A stretch of 64,000 bases of DNA from positions 6,952,501 to 7,016,500 of the forward strand of contig NC_092323.1 in assembly GCF_036785885.1 (NCBI RefSeq). The letters are read 5' to 3'. The first letter of the stretch is position 1; every line of letters begins with the position of its first letter. Below the pieces are notes generated by a model, which worked only from the letters and a program-made list of their open reading frames with translations, made no database searches and had not been told where the DNA came from. The stretch is from Coffea arabica. Lineage: Eukaryota; Streptophyta; Magnoliopsida; Gentianales; Rubiaceae. Both the position numbers and the translations under genes were made by a program. Below are positions 21,675 through 34,401 of this stretch, piece after piece.

Positions 21675-23455
21675 TGATGCTACATATTAGCCTTTTGTGA
21701 ACTTTGAAGCTTTTGTTGCATTCTTTGCTTCCTTTCATGGTTATTGCCAGAACAATTGTGGAAGTATGTACACTTCGTTTGATGACGTTGATGCTGGTCA
21801 TTTGTTGTGGACCAGAACCAGGAAATGCAAGTAATGAAATGAACTAAAATGCAATGAATCAATAGACTGCAAAAGTCTGAGCAACTCAAACGAACAACTC
21901 CATATTCATTGATAAGCTTCAGTAAAGGATTACAGAAGCAGAATGGCGGGAAAGAACATAAGGGGAAAGAGATTGAAGGAAACCGTGGGGAGGGGGAAAA
22001 CGCAGAGAGGATATTCCTTCTCTGATTACAATATCAAATTTGCAAAAGGTTCCCTAACAATTACATGATCCTCACGGTTTATACAACTGCCATTCTAACT
22101 GATTTTCAAGTGAACAAATGAGCTTCCAACACGTGTCCAACAGAATCTTCTAGCTGAACTGGTCCCCAACTGGCTGAATCAACGTGAACCCAGTAAAGGC
22201 GTGCTCTTCTACTCACGCCTTCTTGTCTCTCAGCTACTTCACGCCTTCCCAATGTTTCCTTCCTACTCCTGCATCCGCTGCCGCTGACATCATTACATCA
22301 TTCGGCCAAAAAATTTGTAGCCAACGTCATTGTTATTAACAGCCTTGATCGTGTAATACTACGGAACTGCGTTGCTCATGTTATTAGTACTAATGCATTG
22401 TCCTCATTAGCCTACCCAAGCTTTCGTTGTAGGTTCTTTGCTTGCTAATTTGTACTTCGCACTCGTCGACAAAAATTGATCCAAGCTTACATTTGCTCAT
22501 CTCCTGGCCGTGCTCTACAAGAATCGCTTATGGGTTTTGTGCAGTCGCGTACATTTCCAGGTTACTATCCTGACTATTCAAGTTCTTCCTTTTCTTTTCA
22601 TCTTGGACCGCTAACTGCTTCGATTTGAAGCGTCCATACATTTAGACTATATTTCTTTCGGAAACCTTTTTTTTTTTTTCGCAACGATAACATTTATATA
22701 ATCTACTCTAATCTAATCTAAAAAGAAGGAGAGTCTAATCGACGAAAAAACCCATCAAGGGACACCACTTGAAAGTGACAACCATAGTTAAGTGACAAGC
22801 ATATTTGTTCGGGAACTTAGGGAGGAGAAAGCAGGCAAACACAGCTTTTTTTTTTCTTTTTCCGTTGGGCAAATAGCTTAATAAGTTGTACGTTTTCAAC
22901 ACTAACAGTCCCTACCATTGCTCAAGTTCTGAAAGCCACTTTAATCAACCACGGCTAAACAAGGCATCTAGACTCGTTTGAGTAAGAACATATAATCCGT
23001 CCCTCTCCCTTCCCCCTCTCCCAACGAAACCCCGCTTTCTTTTGCCAGTCTTGTGGCGGCAGGGGGGCACAAAATTCTGCGCCCAGTTATATGCAAGGCC
23101 AGCAACTCCCCCCTACCCACCCACCCACCCAACCAAAAGAGGAAAAAAAGAAAGGGCATGTGCCAGATGAATTGCATCCAAAACCAAAACCCAACATGTA
23201 TCCCAGTGAAGCATGATGGCAACAATATCGTCAAATTTATTTGAATAGAGCAGATTGCAAGAAACAAAATAAAAAAAAATGAAACACGAAATTTGAAAGC
23301 ATGCCAAAAGAAAACATCTGCTCGTTTCAAAACGTAACTAAAATAACACAGCCCGTTATAATGTCCAAGATAATTTTGACAATACAGCCTCCAATGATGC
23401 CAAAGCAAAGATGAACAACCATTATTCGACTCCTTCAGATTACGATCATCAGACA
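21675..23455. other. Convergent 3' region between the acidic-protein gene and COX6A
   Basis: The flanking genes end toward each other here, so their 3' UTRs lie at the two edges. Short frames, including a 162-codon frame on minus at 22968-23456, overlap the COX6A 3' end and translate to Phe/Trp-rich text with no motif. No gene is supported. Confidence 0.5.
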
Positions 23456-25392
23456 TCAGTGGTGCTTCTTCTCAAAAAGACCATCTGGACCTACAATCAT
23501 GCATAACGTGTCAAATTTAGTTAAAGTGTATCTCAGCAATTAGTAGTTAAAATGTGTTCACCCATCTTTCTACTAAACAACTAGCTTAAGAAATCTAATC
23601 TGATCTATGCTGTACATGACAGTGTATAAAATAACTTCCTAGGCTTGCTAAATCCTCTGTTGTGCTTCTCCCCATTTCAATAAATGGAGGAAAGTTTCAG
23701 TGGTTAAACTTAAAGAATAAAACAGGGATAGTTACAATAACAGGGTTGAGAAAAAGCACAAGCATAAACTGGATAATACGACCCAAATAACTAAGCTACA
23801 ATATATGCATTACATAAATCTCCCCAAGCATCTAAAACCTCACTAGACCAAGCATATGTTCTCCTGATCATGCTTGACCAAAAAGCACTAAGACAGCTAC
23901 AGAAGATGGAAGTTGAACCTCAAAAAATAAAACTGAGAACTGCTATAGCGGTCCCCAGCTCTCTACAACATCTTTTGTGAAACCTTGTTATTTACGTGAA
24001 GCAATTAAGCCTTAAATTCATCCTACAACACAATAACACTCATGCATTTTAGAGAAAAAAAAATTGCAAAGGCTATTCCAGTACTGCAGCACAGTAAACT
24101 GTAATCATGTATAAAAATAACTGAGGAAGCACATGTAGTGATATATGAGAAGCATTACTAGGATTTAATATTGCACCAATCCGATTTCGAATAGAAAATA
24201 CAATTAAACTTCTAATCTGATCCACCTGGAAAAGCTTGTGCCAATAATAAATATACATTTCAGTTGAAGATTGAGTCCTCATTGTGTTATAGGGATGAAA
24301 TGATGTGCTTACAACTTTTAAGGAACAGCACTACTCAATATTCAGGGAAATATTTTCTTGAAAACTTCAGAAATCATTACAACAACTCCCCAAACCAAAT
24401 CACTATTTGTATCAATGAACAAATAAAACAGCGTACACCTGATATTCTATACAAATCAAGCAAAGATTCATGAAAATGCAACATTATCAATGAGAGAGGT
24501 AAAATAACTCAGTTTTGAAATGTACCCCATGGAAACTCCTTGTTGCGAATGTGCAAGTAGGGATAAGACTGCAACAGTAAATTCTTACATTAGTAAACAT
24601 AAAAAATTTCAGATTCCCTTAATATTATATAACACATAATTCCATCACAGCTGGATAAATTTCCTAATGATCATAGAACATATAACCAGTGCAGTTTACA
24701 ACATAACACAGTATGACTCATATTAACCAAAATAACACCTACGTTAACAAATGGAACAACAGCATTGATCTAAAAGTAGACAGATAAACAGTTCAATGAA
24801 GGGGGTATAGAAAAAGCTTACAGGAGGCTCTTCATGGTGGTGATGACCCTTGGAGAGGTTATAGACTGAGAGAGTAGAGCAGGTGGCTATCGCAAGGTAT
24901 GTAATCTTCTCCCACTTCGAAGCCTCAGCTACATAAACCCAAAATCACAAAAATAATTAGATAAAAATGAGATTTTTAATCACAGAACAGCAAAGCAAAT
25001 TCCAAAACAAACTAATTAGAAATTTACATAGCACAAATTCCTGCTTGAATCTGGAGGAAAATATCCATAGAGTAGTATTTACTCAATCAAATAAACACCA
25101 AACCTAGAAAACCCTAAAATACAAAAGCAATTTATATTACTAAGAAATACAAAGAAGAACTGTTTAACCGAATATGAGATTTTTCTTAACAAACTAGCAT
25201 GTCTTGCGTGCGGTATGATACTATAAAGATGGAGAATTCAATTTACTAAAAGCGACGGGAAATGAAGATACCGGCTTCATCGTGATAGGCAGAGGCGGAA
25301 AAAGTTCTCTTAGATGCCGGAGCTGGAGCTGTACGAGAGGCGCCGCCGCGGATGGCGGAGCGGAGGCCAGATCTAACAATTGCAGATGCCAT
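23456..25392 (-). CDS. COX6A: Cytochrome c oxidase subunit 6a, mitochondrial (COX6A)
   Basis: Small nuclear-encoded subunit of respiratory complex IV in the mitochondrial inner membrane. I assembled four exons: 25392-25272, 24928-24822, 24568-24526 and 23490-23456. All have GT/AG borders and consistent phases, giving 101 residues, the usual plant length. Residues 1-34 are an Arg/Ser/Ala-rich presequence. The core reads EASKWEKITYLAIATC, with one membrane helix at about residues 46-65, then LSKGHHHHEEPP and PYLHIRNKEFPWGPDGLFE, the family signature. The tail EKKHH is short and basic. The start at 25392 is the only ATG giving a presequence. The introns have no unusual features. No alternative identity is credible. 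Confidence 0.95.
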
Positions 25393-27047
25393 TTCAGAGC
25401 CGTCGTCTTCTCTTCGTTACTCTCAACTACTTTGCTGAGTCGATTCGCTACGCTCGCGGATAGGTAATTGTTAATTGTTATTTAGACTTCAGTTACGGAG
25501 CTGCCGTTAATTGTTTAACAGTTTTACCAATTCTCTCCCCCCTTCAAACCCCTTTTCTCTTGTGAGAATTTTTTACCTGTTTCTGGAGAAAAAGAAAACC
25601 TAAAAAAGAAAGAGTAAGTTCTTTTCACCGTCTAGACCTCAGGACAAATAAAAATATTGAAAAATAAATTTAAGACATTTTTAATTTTGGGAATGAAAAA
25701 CACAAGGGCCAATTAGTACCCAAAATAGTTAGTGAACAAAAACTGGACAATCATTTGGTACATTAACTCTTTTCACACAGTGGTTAACACTAAGTTATCG
25801 ATTGGAGTTATCAATAGTGTAGATAGAATCTCATTATTAATTCTTTTTGTGATAATAATGATAATAATAAAAGTTATTAGTGGTTGACACCATCGTTACA
25901 AATAATAAGGGTGATTTTTCATTTTTTCCAAAGTTTAGTGTACTCATTTTCTTTTTTAGTCTTAAGTGGAAGATTTCGAATGTCAATACAAGGTGTATTG
26001 ACAGCTTAGCTGGACTAATCACCCTGCACCTAAAGTACCCCGACCCCCGAGAACACCCAGGCGTTAAGAGAGGTTCGAATCCTGGACCTTGGAGTACCGG
26101 AAGTAGCCCAAGACCAGATGCTCTAACCCCGGGGACCTTACAGTATTATTCAACCAATCTCTTCCCCAAACTTTTAGCATACTTTTGTTTCGTAAGTAAA
26201 CAGCATAACTTTTTTTCCAAAAAAAATAAATCTTGATTCCATCCATTTAGTTTTGAAATGATCAAATTGTGTGTGTTCGACTGGTCCAATTTTTTTTTTT
26301 TTTCCAAACCATTTTTCTTGCTTTTAAGTCCTATTGTAAAGCCTGTTCACATTACTCACTTTTGCCGTTTCCACTTGGACTGTAAACTTAAAAGAGAAAA
26401 AACTTATTTTTGTTGAGGGACTTATAAGAGAAAAACTAATAATTACTTGAAGTGGCTGCACAAAGTGGATCAAAAGTTAACCTTGTTCGACTCGGTCTAC
26501 GAATTCCATATAGTACAATACTAGAAATTTTAGCGTCAAAGCTAATCGGCTTATTTTTTTTAAAAAAAGACCTGATTCTGCTTCTTGCCTCGAATGCTCG
26601 TGCTGTGAATTTTTGACGAAATGTCACATTTGTAGATAGCGGTATATTCTGAACCATGTCATGCATAGATATATATATGGACATGATTTTCTTTTTCCGT
26701 ATTTAGCACGTATGGTAGGGGATCCGACTCCCCTTCTTTCCACTTTTTCTTTGCATGCAAATAGTATCAAATTAAACCATATACAGATTTTGGCAAAGGA
26801 AAAGCTGTTCATTATATATAAAACCAATTCAGAGGAAAAAGAAAGAGAATACATCACATCATCAACGAATTGAACATTTGAATAATTGAATTTAAATGAA
26901 TAGTTCTTCTATGCCGAAGATGCCTCTTCGCAGTGATCGTTTATTCTTGTACTTCAAATTGAATTTGCATGTAATGGAAATCAAAGAATATAAAGAACCG
27001 AAAGACCATCTGATAATTGCCAAATTTGCAAGTTGCCCGTCACTGAC
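25393..27047. other. Upstream of COX6A; one SINE-like element, otherwise nothing clear
   Basis: The COX6A promoter should lie in the first few hundred bases. A SINE-like segment at 25995-26240 is listed separately. The remaining AT-rich sequence has only short frames on both strands near 26430-26870, none with motifs. Confidence 0.45.
25995..26240 (+). mobile_element. Possible tRNA-derived SINE
   Basis: An A-box-like AGCTTAGCTGG at 26003-26013 and a perfect B-box GGTTCGAATCC at 26072-26082 are spaced as in a tRNA-type RNA polymerase III promoter. An A-rich run (CCAAAAAAAATAAA) follows near 26217-26230. The T-arm pairing is poor, so it is not a functional tRNA gene. A target duplication was not identified. 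Confidence 0.4.
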
Positions 27048-27320
27048 TCAGTTGTGCGTGCCAGTGACAACCTTGTTTCCGGTGCCAGGACTCGGACCAG
27101 AATCCTTGATTCCTCCGAGGGGCTGAACGTTAGTGTATTTATGCCCAACTCCGGGACTTGGACCGTCCTTCACGGCGCCAAGGGCGTCCATGTATCCCCC
27201 GGCTGGGCTCTGAATTTTCGAGGCAGGGGTAGTAGTAGCGGTGGTGCTCAGAGGACGGCCTTCGGCGACAAAGAGAACCGAGACAATCAATGCAAGGAAA
27301 ATGTATCCTGCTTTGGCCAT
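27048..27320 (-). CDS. PIP-like secreted peptide precursor with two peptide motifs
   Basis: Precursor of 90 residues with a signal peptide (residues 1-21, cleavage near VAEG-RP). Two copies of the SGPSPG-type motif follow: DGPSPGVGHK at 52-61 and SGPSPGTGNK at 74-83. This pattern is that of PAMP-induced peptide (PIP/PIPL) precursors, whose C-terminal peptides are cut out, hydroxylated on proline and sensed at the cell surface (RLK7 for PIP1). The last His of the motif is Asn in the second copy. The first copy also resembles the CEP ending SPGVGH, so a CEP relative is the alternative. The ATG at 27320 was chosen because it starts directly before the signal peptide; an upstream in-frame ATG at 27359 would add 13 residues. 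A TATA box lies 110 bp upstream. No intron. Confidence 0.82.
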   Translation of the reverse strand: MAKAGYIFLALIVSVLFVAEGRPLSTTATTTPASKIQSPAGGYMDALGAVKDGPSPGVGHKYTNVQPLGGIKDSGPSPGTGNKVVTGTHN

Positions 27321-27429
27321 CTCTGAAACCAAAGGAAAAGAGATTTTGGTCTGATACAAGCTCTAAAGTTGCAAACTAGGAAGTTCGGTTAGCTTTTGTT
27401 GGATGAAAAAATGATCGAGGGACGCCCCA

Positions 27430-27436
27430 ATTTATA
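27430..27436 (-). promoter_or_regulatory. TATA box of the PIP-like gene
   Basis: The minus strand reads GTATAAATTGGGG, with TATAAAT lying 110 bp before the ATG at 27320. This spacing allows a leader of about 80 nt. No other TATA box is seen in the nearby upstream sequence. Confidence 0.55.
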
Positions 27437-30400
27437 CTAGTGATGCTGAGGCATGGAATGCAAGAGCCAAGTTAATTTGGTTTTCTTGAATGAGGAGGAG
27501 GCTATGGCATCCATTCAAACTTCAAACCAACGTGAGAATTAGAATTTTGCTAGATGAAGGAATTCATGCGTATGAACTGGCGAGGCTGGTTCTTGGCCTG
27601 GGAAAATTAAGGTCAAGAGATGAGAAATTAAGAGATTGCGAGTCCAAGTTGTATAGCATATTATTCATCGGTTTTACCAGATGCCTGCGTTATGGAAAAT
27701 CTTTAACCTCGTGACCATGCAGCCTCTGAAGGCTGAATATTTGAATTCAGCACTTGGACTCTTATCGTCGCCAGACCAATTGGACTTTTTTTTTGTTATA
27801 ATTGACGCTTATGCATCGTAAATTCATATTTACGAACTGCTAAAAGTTTTTTCACTATCTAAAATTGGTTCATCATATCTCCTCATCTATTACTAAGAAA
27901 TAGTAGTGGTACTAATAAAATTTTCTTGTGTTTGGTGAGATTTCTTCGACTGGTCAACTACGTACAAGTGTAGCTATTCAACTTGCCCACATCAACATCA
28001 ACCTCCTCGTACCTACACCGGACGGCATCCACGACTTGTTAATTATATTCCTTAGGATCTAGCTGCTATTAGTTAATAGTTCGGTAACTTCGTGCTCTTT
28101 GTTAGGGAACATCGTGCACAAGTCAAAGAAACTAATGTATCTCGAAATTTAGAGTTCTTCTGACACTATATGGACTTATTCACAAGAATCTATTAGAGTT
28201 CTTCTGCTCTTAACTTTTCTTTTCGGATCTCTTAACTTTTGGGAGGCATTATGAGTGTTAACCGCTAATTAAACCATCCCATGCATCATGATTAGCAAAC
28301 TCATCCATGACACCCAAGTTCTGCCAAACTCATGCACGACTTGTATTTTTTAGTTGAGCGATTCAGCCAAGGGGAGGGCTAAATGTACATTTTAAATTGC
28401 AATAAGGATGACTCGTCTTATTAGCATCGAAACTTGCGCAATGCGTAAACATAGAATGAAGGGATATAGCTTTAACATCTTCTTTTAACTTGATGATGAT
28501 ACCTGAAGAAAGAATGTATGTTGTTTCGATATAATTATAAACTTTATCTACTACTTTCTCTCACTCTTTATGGGCTGGGTACTGCTGGCTGGGATGTGCC
28601 CATTTCAAGTACAAACGTCTAACAACCAACTATTCTTAGAGCAGTTGACCTGCGTTCTAGAGACTCTATTCGATATAGGTCAAAAGATTGAATTTCTTGA
28701 CCAGCGTTCTAAAAATTCAGAACTTGCTAGAATGTTTCGCTAGTGGGTGCGTAGGCATTCGTCAAGACTGATAATGATTTAATCCCCTTGAATTCTCCCC
28801 TTGGCCCCGTTGGGTCATTCCCCTCCTCATAGTATGAAATAGGAATAGGCTCCTTATAGTATAAAATATGAATAGGTCTATCGTATTTAGCCAAAAAAAA
28901 AGGTATGAACGTCTAGCAGAGGGACTCATGCAAGTAATTTCATCAGTCCAACATATATATTTCTCTTGTGGATGTAGCCATCGGATCGTAATCTCAGTCA
29001 TGTATCGCTCCAGAAAATCTCAACAAAGCAATAGCGACTCTTCAGATTTTGAATTTAGAAATGTACTCAGTCCGTTGTCCGCCTTGGGAATTATCAAGCT
29101 CATCTGGACTTTTCTTGTTTAGCATGTACGGTGAATCTAGCCAAAAATGTGACTATGTGTGTTGTTTTTCGTTAGCTGGCGGAAGGACTGGACTGAATTG
29201 ATAAACAAGACAGAAGAGCTCCTTTGCAGAAGCTACATTCACTTGTTCATTCCGCCAATCGATTAAATGGTCTAGACTTCGTAAATGTTTTTGGAGCTTG
29301 TTGTAACCCAGTAAAAATACACTACTAATATACCAAAAGAAAGAAGACAAATATCCCCAAAATAAGAATAGAGTATACAAAATTTACCCCTCAAGATTAA
29401 TATCATCATTTTGTATAAACAGAGAACCTCCAAGATCCACAGTGTAAATCCTATAGAAGATGATGAATTTCGAGGTTCTCAGTAATCTGATTGACCAACG
29501 TCCAAAATTAGTTCAAGCCCATGAAAAGAAAAAAAAAGAAACTATCAGGCCTTTCTCAGCGCAATGCACACGGCTCACAGTCCGCACCATTTAGCCTGAT
29601 GGTGGAAATTATAGAAATTTGACATTGATGAGATCATATGTGCTTACCTTAGTTATGTACATGATTTACTTTTTAAAGGTACTAGAGTTTGTTTTCCTGG
29701 GTTAATTCCAGAAAACTTCCCTCAGAAATATTAATTAGTATTTTTTGAAGTTTAAAAATATTAATTAGTATTTTTGGAACAGATAAGATTATTTCATTTC
29801 AAAATTGCTCTTTTGTTGTGGCCCCTTTATTGCCATTTCTACGCTTTGGTCTCAACATGGAGTAGTGATGTGAATCGTGTGTTTCCCAAAATCTATCTTC
29901 TTCTTGTCCTAACTCCTAACATTTCAGGTTTCCTCATCCTCAGACAGGCAGTGGCTTCCAATGCGAATAGCGACCCTACCATACTAAGATTCTACTCATT
30001 TTCTATGGGAATTCTAAGAACATAAAAAAAAAAAAAATTGTTTTTGGGGGAAAGAACATAAAGATTAACTATAAATTTTGCTTAAATCTTTTAACTAAAA
30101 TTATGTCCTTGTACATTTCTTTTATGAATATCAAAAGAAATAATATTGATAATAATGAAAATTCGAAGGACGTTCCTACATTACCTCAGAGTGTCTGTCA
30201 TACGTTAAGAAACTTGAGAAATCTCGGAATATATACAAATTCATAAACCAAAAAAAGAAAAAAAAATCTAAAGATAAGAAATGATTAGATGTCCAACTTT
30301 TGCGAGCAAGTGCTAGCATAAAAATTGTGTGTATATGGTGGAAATTTGTGTATTCCTCCCGACATCAGCTTCGTCACATTCAGCCTAATTATCCAGATTC

Positions 30401-30708
30401 TTCCTCCATCTCTTGATGGCATCGCCAGGAATTGAGTTGATGATAACTGAAATCAATATATACAAAATTTTAGCCGCTAAACACTCTCTGCATGTACAAC
30501 GAATTCACATGCATGCATTGAAGTGTTATTATTATTATCTAATCTCATAATTGAAAATTTTATTTACAATGACTACAAGAATTCCACTTTCCAAGAACAA
30601 TTCTAATTGCGTTAAAAAAAAAAGGAATAAAAATTAAAGGGAAAACAATAGAAAAGCCGATCGATTGGGAGGTCAATGAATCCAGATACCCCCATGGAAC
30701 TGTGGCAA
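27437..30708. other. Intergenic, no gene recognised
   Basis: About 3.2 kb of AT-rich sequence between the PIP-like gene (starting here, minus) and the 3' end of the SMI1/KNR4-like gene. Only short frames (up to about 84 codons) occur, with no motif, RNA gene or clear repeat. Confidence 0.55.
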
Positions 30709-31839
30709 TCACGCCTTGATAGAGTGCATGTTCATTTGACTCTCCTTAGTAGTATTAGCATTAGAATTATTTTTTTGATCGTGTCGAAACTCGAACCAAC
30801 AATCTCCATCAGGTGGTGGTGGGTCAGGATCGCCCAAATAATCCTCCGGAAAACCGAGCGACTCCATCACATCTTCCCCGCTCCACCCCGCACGCAACAG
30901 CCTCTTAGACAATACCTTCACGTGCCAGACGATCCCTTCCTTATCAATCAACGCAGCGTTCTTATCAAAACCATTTCGTCCGGTGCAGTGATCATCATCG
31001 TTCTCATCACGCCCGTCCATCATCATCATCTCCCTTACATCCTCTTCTTTCCACCCTCCGTTCCTTAATCTCCAAAACGCCTCCTCCAAGCACCCCCCTA
31101 ACTCCCCACTCCACCACCTGCGCGTGCCACCACACGCCGCCAGCCTTTCCCCCCTCTCCACCAACTCCGACCATACCTCGATCCTCCTCGGCTCAGTCGC
31201 GGCCCAGGCCGGCGTGCTGAATAATTTGGACAAGGTGGGCCTTCTCAAGATGTCCTCGTTCGTGGTGAATTCCGCCTGCTGGAAGAATCCGGCTATATCG
31301 AAACTCCACAGCTGAACATTCCCTCCATGCACGTAAAACACGGGATTCCCCGCCATACACGGCGTCGAAGGAACGTAGAAATGCCGGTACACCGGAACAA
31401 GAAACGGCGCATTTCTCAAGAATCCTTTACCTAAATTCACAGCTTGATCATCATCTCCTGGCCTTTCACCCCAAGAATCGAGCCACAAATGGTTTCTTGA
31501 TATTTCCTTGCATACACCTGAGACGGGTAGACTGGTGAGGACCTGAAGTTGTTGAACGGAGGAGGATGATCGCCAGTTGGGGAAGCCGGGACCCACAGGG
31601 AGGCCTTCTTGGAGAATAGAACGTAAATCGGGGGGAAATGTGAAATTGAAGGTGGATTCAATGGAGGATAATTCGGCGTCGGTGAGGCCTTCTTCAATGG
31701 GAATATCGGAGGATTTTAGGTAATGAATGAGGTTCTTGGTGTAGGCTGCAAATGAAAAACAAACCCGCATGGGTTTTGGATCGGTGACCGCCATGGTTAA
31801 CGGGCTCAGTGGTGGTTCGACGAGTAGTGCTGCTGCCAT
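30709..31839 (-). CDS. SMI1/KNR4-like protein, plant-specific, function unknown
   Basis: Single exon, 376 residues. The segment GLTDAELSSIESTFNFTFPP (about residues 51-70), continuing into DLRSILQEGLPVGPGFPNW, is the SMI1/KNR4 domain signature. In yeast this family regulates cell-wall synthesis; in plants the role is not established. A second conserved part (residues about 140-215, VPVYRHFYVPSTPCMAGNP, then VQLWSFDIAGFF) is shared with a plant family of uncharacterised proteins. A His/Asp-rich low-complexity stretch lies near residues 285-300, and the C-terminus is Asn-rich. No signal peptide or membrane helix is present, so it is probably soluble. The ATG at 31839 is the first in frame; an internal Met at residue 16 or 24 could also serve. 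Confidence 0.85.
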   Translation of the reverse strand: MAAALLVEPPLSPLTMAVTDPKPMRVCFSFAAYTKNLIHYLKSSDIPIEEGLTDAELSSIESTFNFTFPPDLRSILQEGLPVGPGFPNWRSSSSVQQLQVLTSLPVSGVCKEISRNHLWLDSWGERPGDDDQAVNLGKGFLRNAPFLVPVYRHFYVPSTPCMAGNPVFYVHGGNVQLWSFDIAGFFQQAEFTTNEDILRRPTLSKLFSTPAWAATEPRRIEVWSELVERGERLAACGGTRRWWSGELGGCLEEAFWRLRNGGWKEEDVREMMMMDGRDENDDDHCTGRNGFDKNAALIDKEGIVWHVKVLSKRLLRAGWSGEDVMESLGFPEDYLGDPDPPPPDGDCWFEFRHDQKNNSNANTTKESQMNMHSIKA

Positions 31840-34399
31840 TGAATACGAGTACTTGGGCTAATATTGATTGACAACAACAACAACAGTTGTAGATAACACA
31901 TGTTATGGAGTAGATAATGCATATGGAAGCAAGCCAGTAATGGTAATTCAGATTTGAGTTTCGTGTTTATCCACACTGGCAGGCCGGGATAGAGTAGTTA
32001 GAGCATATAACGGAGGAAAAAGTGAGTGAGTTTTTACGGGAACTTTTGATGCTCTATTCTCACAACTCCTCCCATCTGATGTCGGGACTCTTGAGACTAT
32101 TTCAAAGTAACAATGAACTGAAGCGATTTGTTTTGGAATTTTGAGGGCACAAAAATGCAAAATGGGGTCTCTGACTAATCATGGAATTGATACGTGAAGT
32201 CTTTGCTAACTTGGCATGGATGTAATGCATTCCAAATGTCACTTCCTGATGATCCATATTTTGTAGAAGATTTGGAGTCTGGCCAAAGTGCTGAACCATA
32301 CGTTGTCAGTCAAGTTGGGGTTCTCAATTGTTCTTTCACATATTTTCTTGCTTATGGTCAGAGATGCGGCTTTACTAATTACTACGAGGGCAGCCGGCAG
32401 CCTAATTAAGATTTATAAGAAGAAATTTTGTAGTAGTTTATATCGGGAAATCAAAAGGTTCAGAAAATTCTAGCTGTCCAACCAATAGTAGTAGGCTTAG
32501 TCGCTACAGAGAAATATCAGGAATTGTTAATTGGTATCAGGTAAGCAACTAATTTATAGAAATGTAGTTGGCTTACTCCATTCCTTATGAGAAAATTTCA
32601 GTTGCATAAAAAAATCAACCTTAACAACAAGACATTTGTCATTTGTTTCACCAACTGTTATAATACAAATGTTCAAATTTTAGGCACCGACCGCCCTTCT
32701 TGATCACCTTCCCCTTCGTCTGCCCCCTCCTCGCTGTGAGGGATCAAGACCATATCAGTGGTAGCATACTGCTTTATAACGTATGGTACGTCAACGTAAT
32801 CTTTTATATTTGGAGAAAATAGAGATAAAAAAATGTTATCAAGGAGAATTGGTGCAAGTACTTCTATATATTTATGCAGTCGATTAACTTAGAAGCAGCA
32901 CCTATTCTTGCGCATTTCGTCATTTAGCCTCACTTTGAATAAGAAAAGTGAAAAGACAATTGACACTGTTACAATTCAAATCTGAATACCATGAGCATTC
33001 CTATACCATCCATCTCCTCAATTTTTTACTATATTTAACTTGACTTTAGAAATATTTTATGGTAAATTATTTGTGACGTTAGAACTTGAACTTTGAGAAT
33101 AGCACCAGCCAAATAAAAGTCGTCCGAGACATCTCAGCTTATATCACATTTATAATTTCCTTCCATCCAAATGAAGAGAATTTTCTGGTCCTTGTTGGAA
33201 TTACTATGGAAGAAACTCAGAATTGGAGAAAAGGAATTCCCCTAAAAGGTTCCTAACCACCATAATCTTGTCGATAGCTTGTCTATTGCTTTGACCGTTT
33301 CTCCTTCTTCTTCTTCGCATTCCCTTTTGTGCGACACGTTATTTCTGAAATTGGGTGTCTGTTTCTTTCTTTCTTTCTTTCTAGATAACTTGAGGACCGT
33401 GTTGATAATTACGTTTTGGCAATCCTGATACTTAACCTATACATAGAACCATTTACTTTTCTAACATTCTATACAGATCTCTTAAGAGCCTGGAACACGG
33501 CTTTTTGACGAATGACTCAATGCTTGGGATTTTTTTTAGGACACGATGGAATCTATTCTAGATATGCTCCTACTTTATACTAGAGGGAAGGAAGGACCTG
33601 AAGAGATCCAAGAAGAATTCGGAGGGGACTAATCACCGATTCAGACGGGTGCCTACGCATCCACTGACGAAATCTCCAGGAAAGTCTGAATTTTTTAAAA
33701 TGCAAGTTAAGAGATCAAATTCCTTGACTTACACTCAAGTAGAGTTTTAAAACTCTTTTAGTGGCTAACTATTCTAGAAGTAATTGGTTCAATGCTTGGG
33801 AAATTGGGAATATGCTGAATCTCGTTCTGCTGTGCATCTGCTCATCTAAGATTTGATCCAAGAGTCTTAATAGAAAAATTTAAAGGCAGCAAGGCCTAGC
33901 CATAATGTTTCTTTTTTACTGTTGAGAAGGACTATTGACCATGGCAAGACATCTATTTGGCATCGTGCGCATCTAGAAAATTACTTTCAACCCAAGTTCC
34001 CTGGAACGTGTCCTCATTTGCGCTTTGCTATTTTCACATTCCAGTTGCCTGGTGATGAAATTCACCAAGTTTTTAGGGGCGATGACAGCAAAGTTGCACT
34101 ATTTGCCTCCACTAAAGTATCAGTTGACATTTTGCGCCAGATTCACGAAAATAACATTTTAGAACTATTATAATAACGATGCATAATCTATTATAGTCCC
34201 TTTTTGTGCCAGAAATTCGGTATTTTTTAGTCATAAAAACTGCCATACTGTGTTTGACCGTGTGGATGAAGATGACAATAATATGGATTATCCGAAACAT
34301 TATTAAATGGCAACGTTTATTTTTTCTTTATTTTGTGGGATGACTAATCACCGTAGGATGACTCACCCAGAAGGGACTGAAAAAAAAAGTTAAAATTTT
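31840..34399. other. Intergenic, no gene recognised
   Basis: The left edge is the promoter side of the SMI1/KNR4-like gene. Frames at 32194-32409 and 33922-34173 (+) look protein-like in places but match no family I know and lack supporting splice sites. A (TTTC)n run lies near 33363-33382. Confidence 0.45.
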
Positions 34400-34401
34400 T
34401 A

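Noticed and set aside
26003-26095. tRNA gene suggested by A- and B-box motifs
   Set aside because: No acceptor stem or proper T-arm pairing; a SINE is the better reading.
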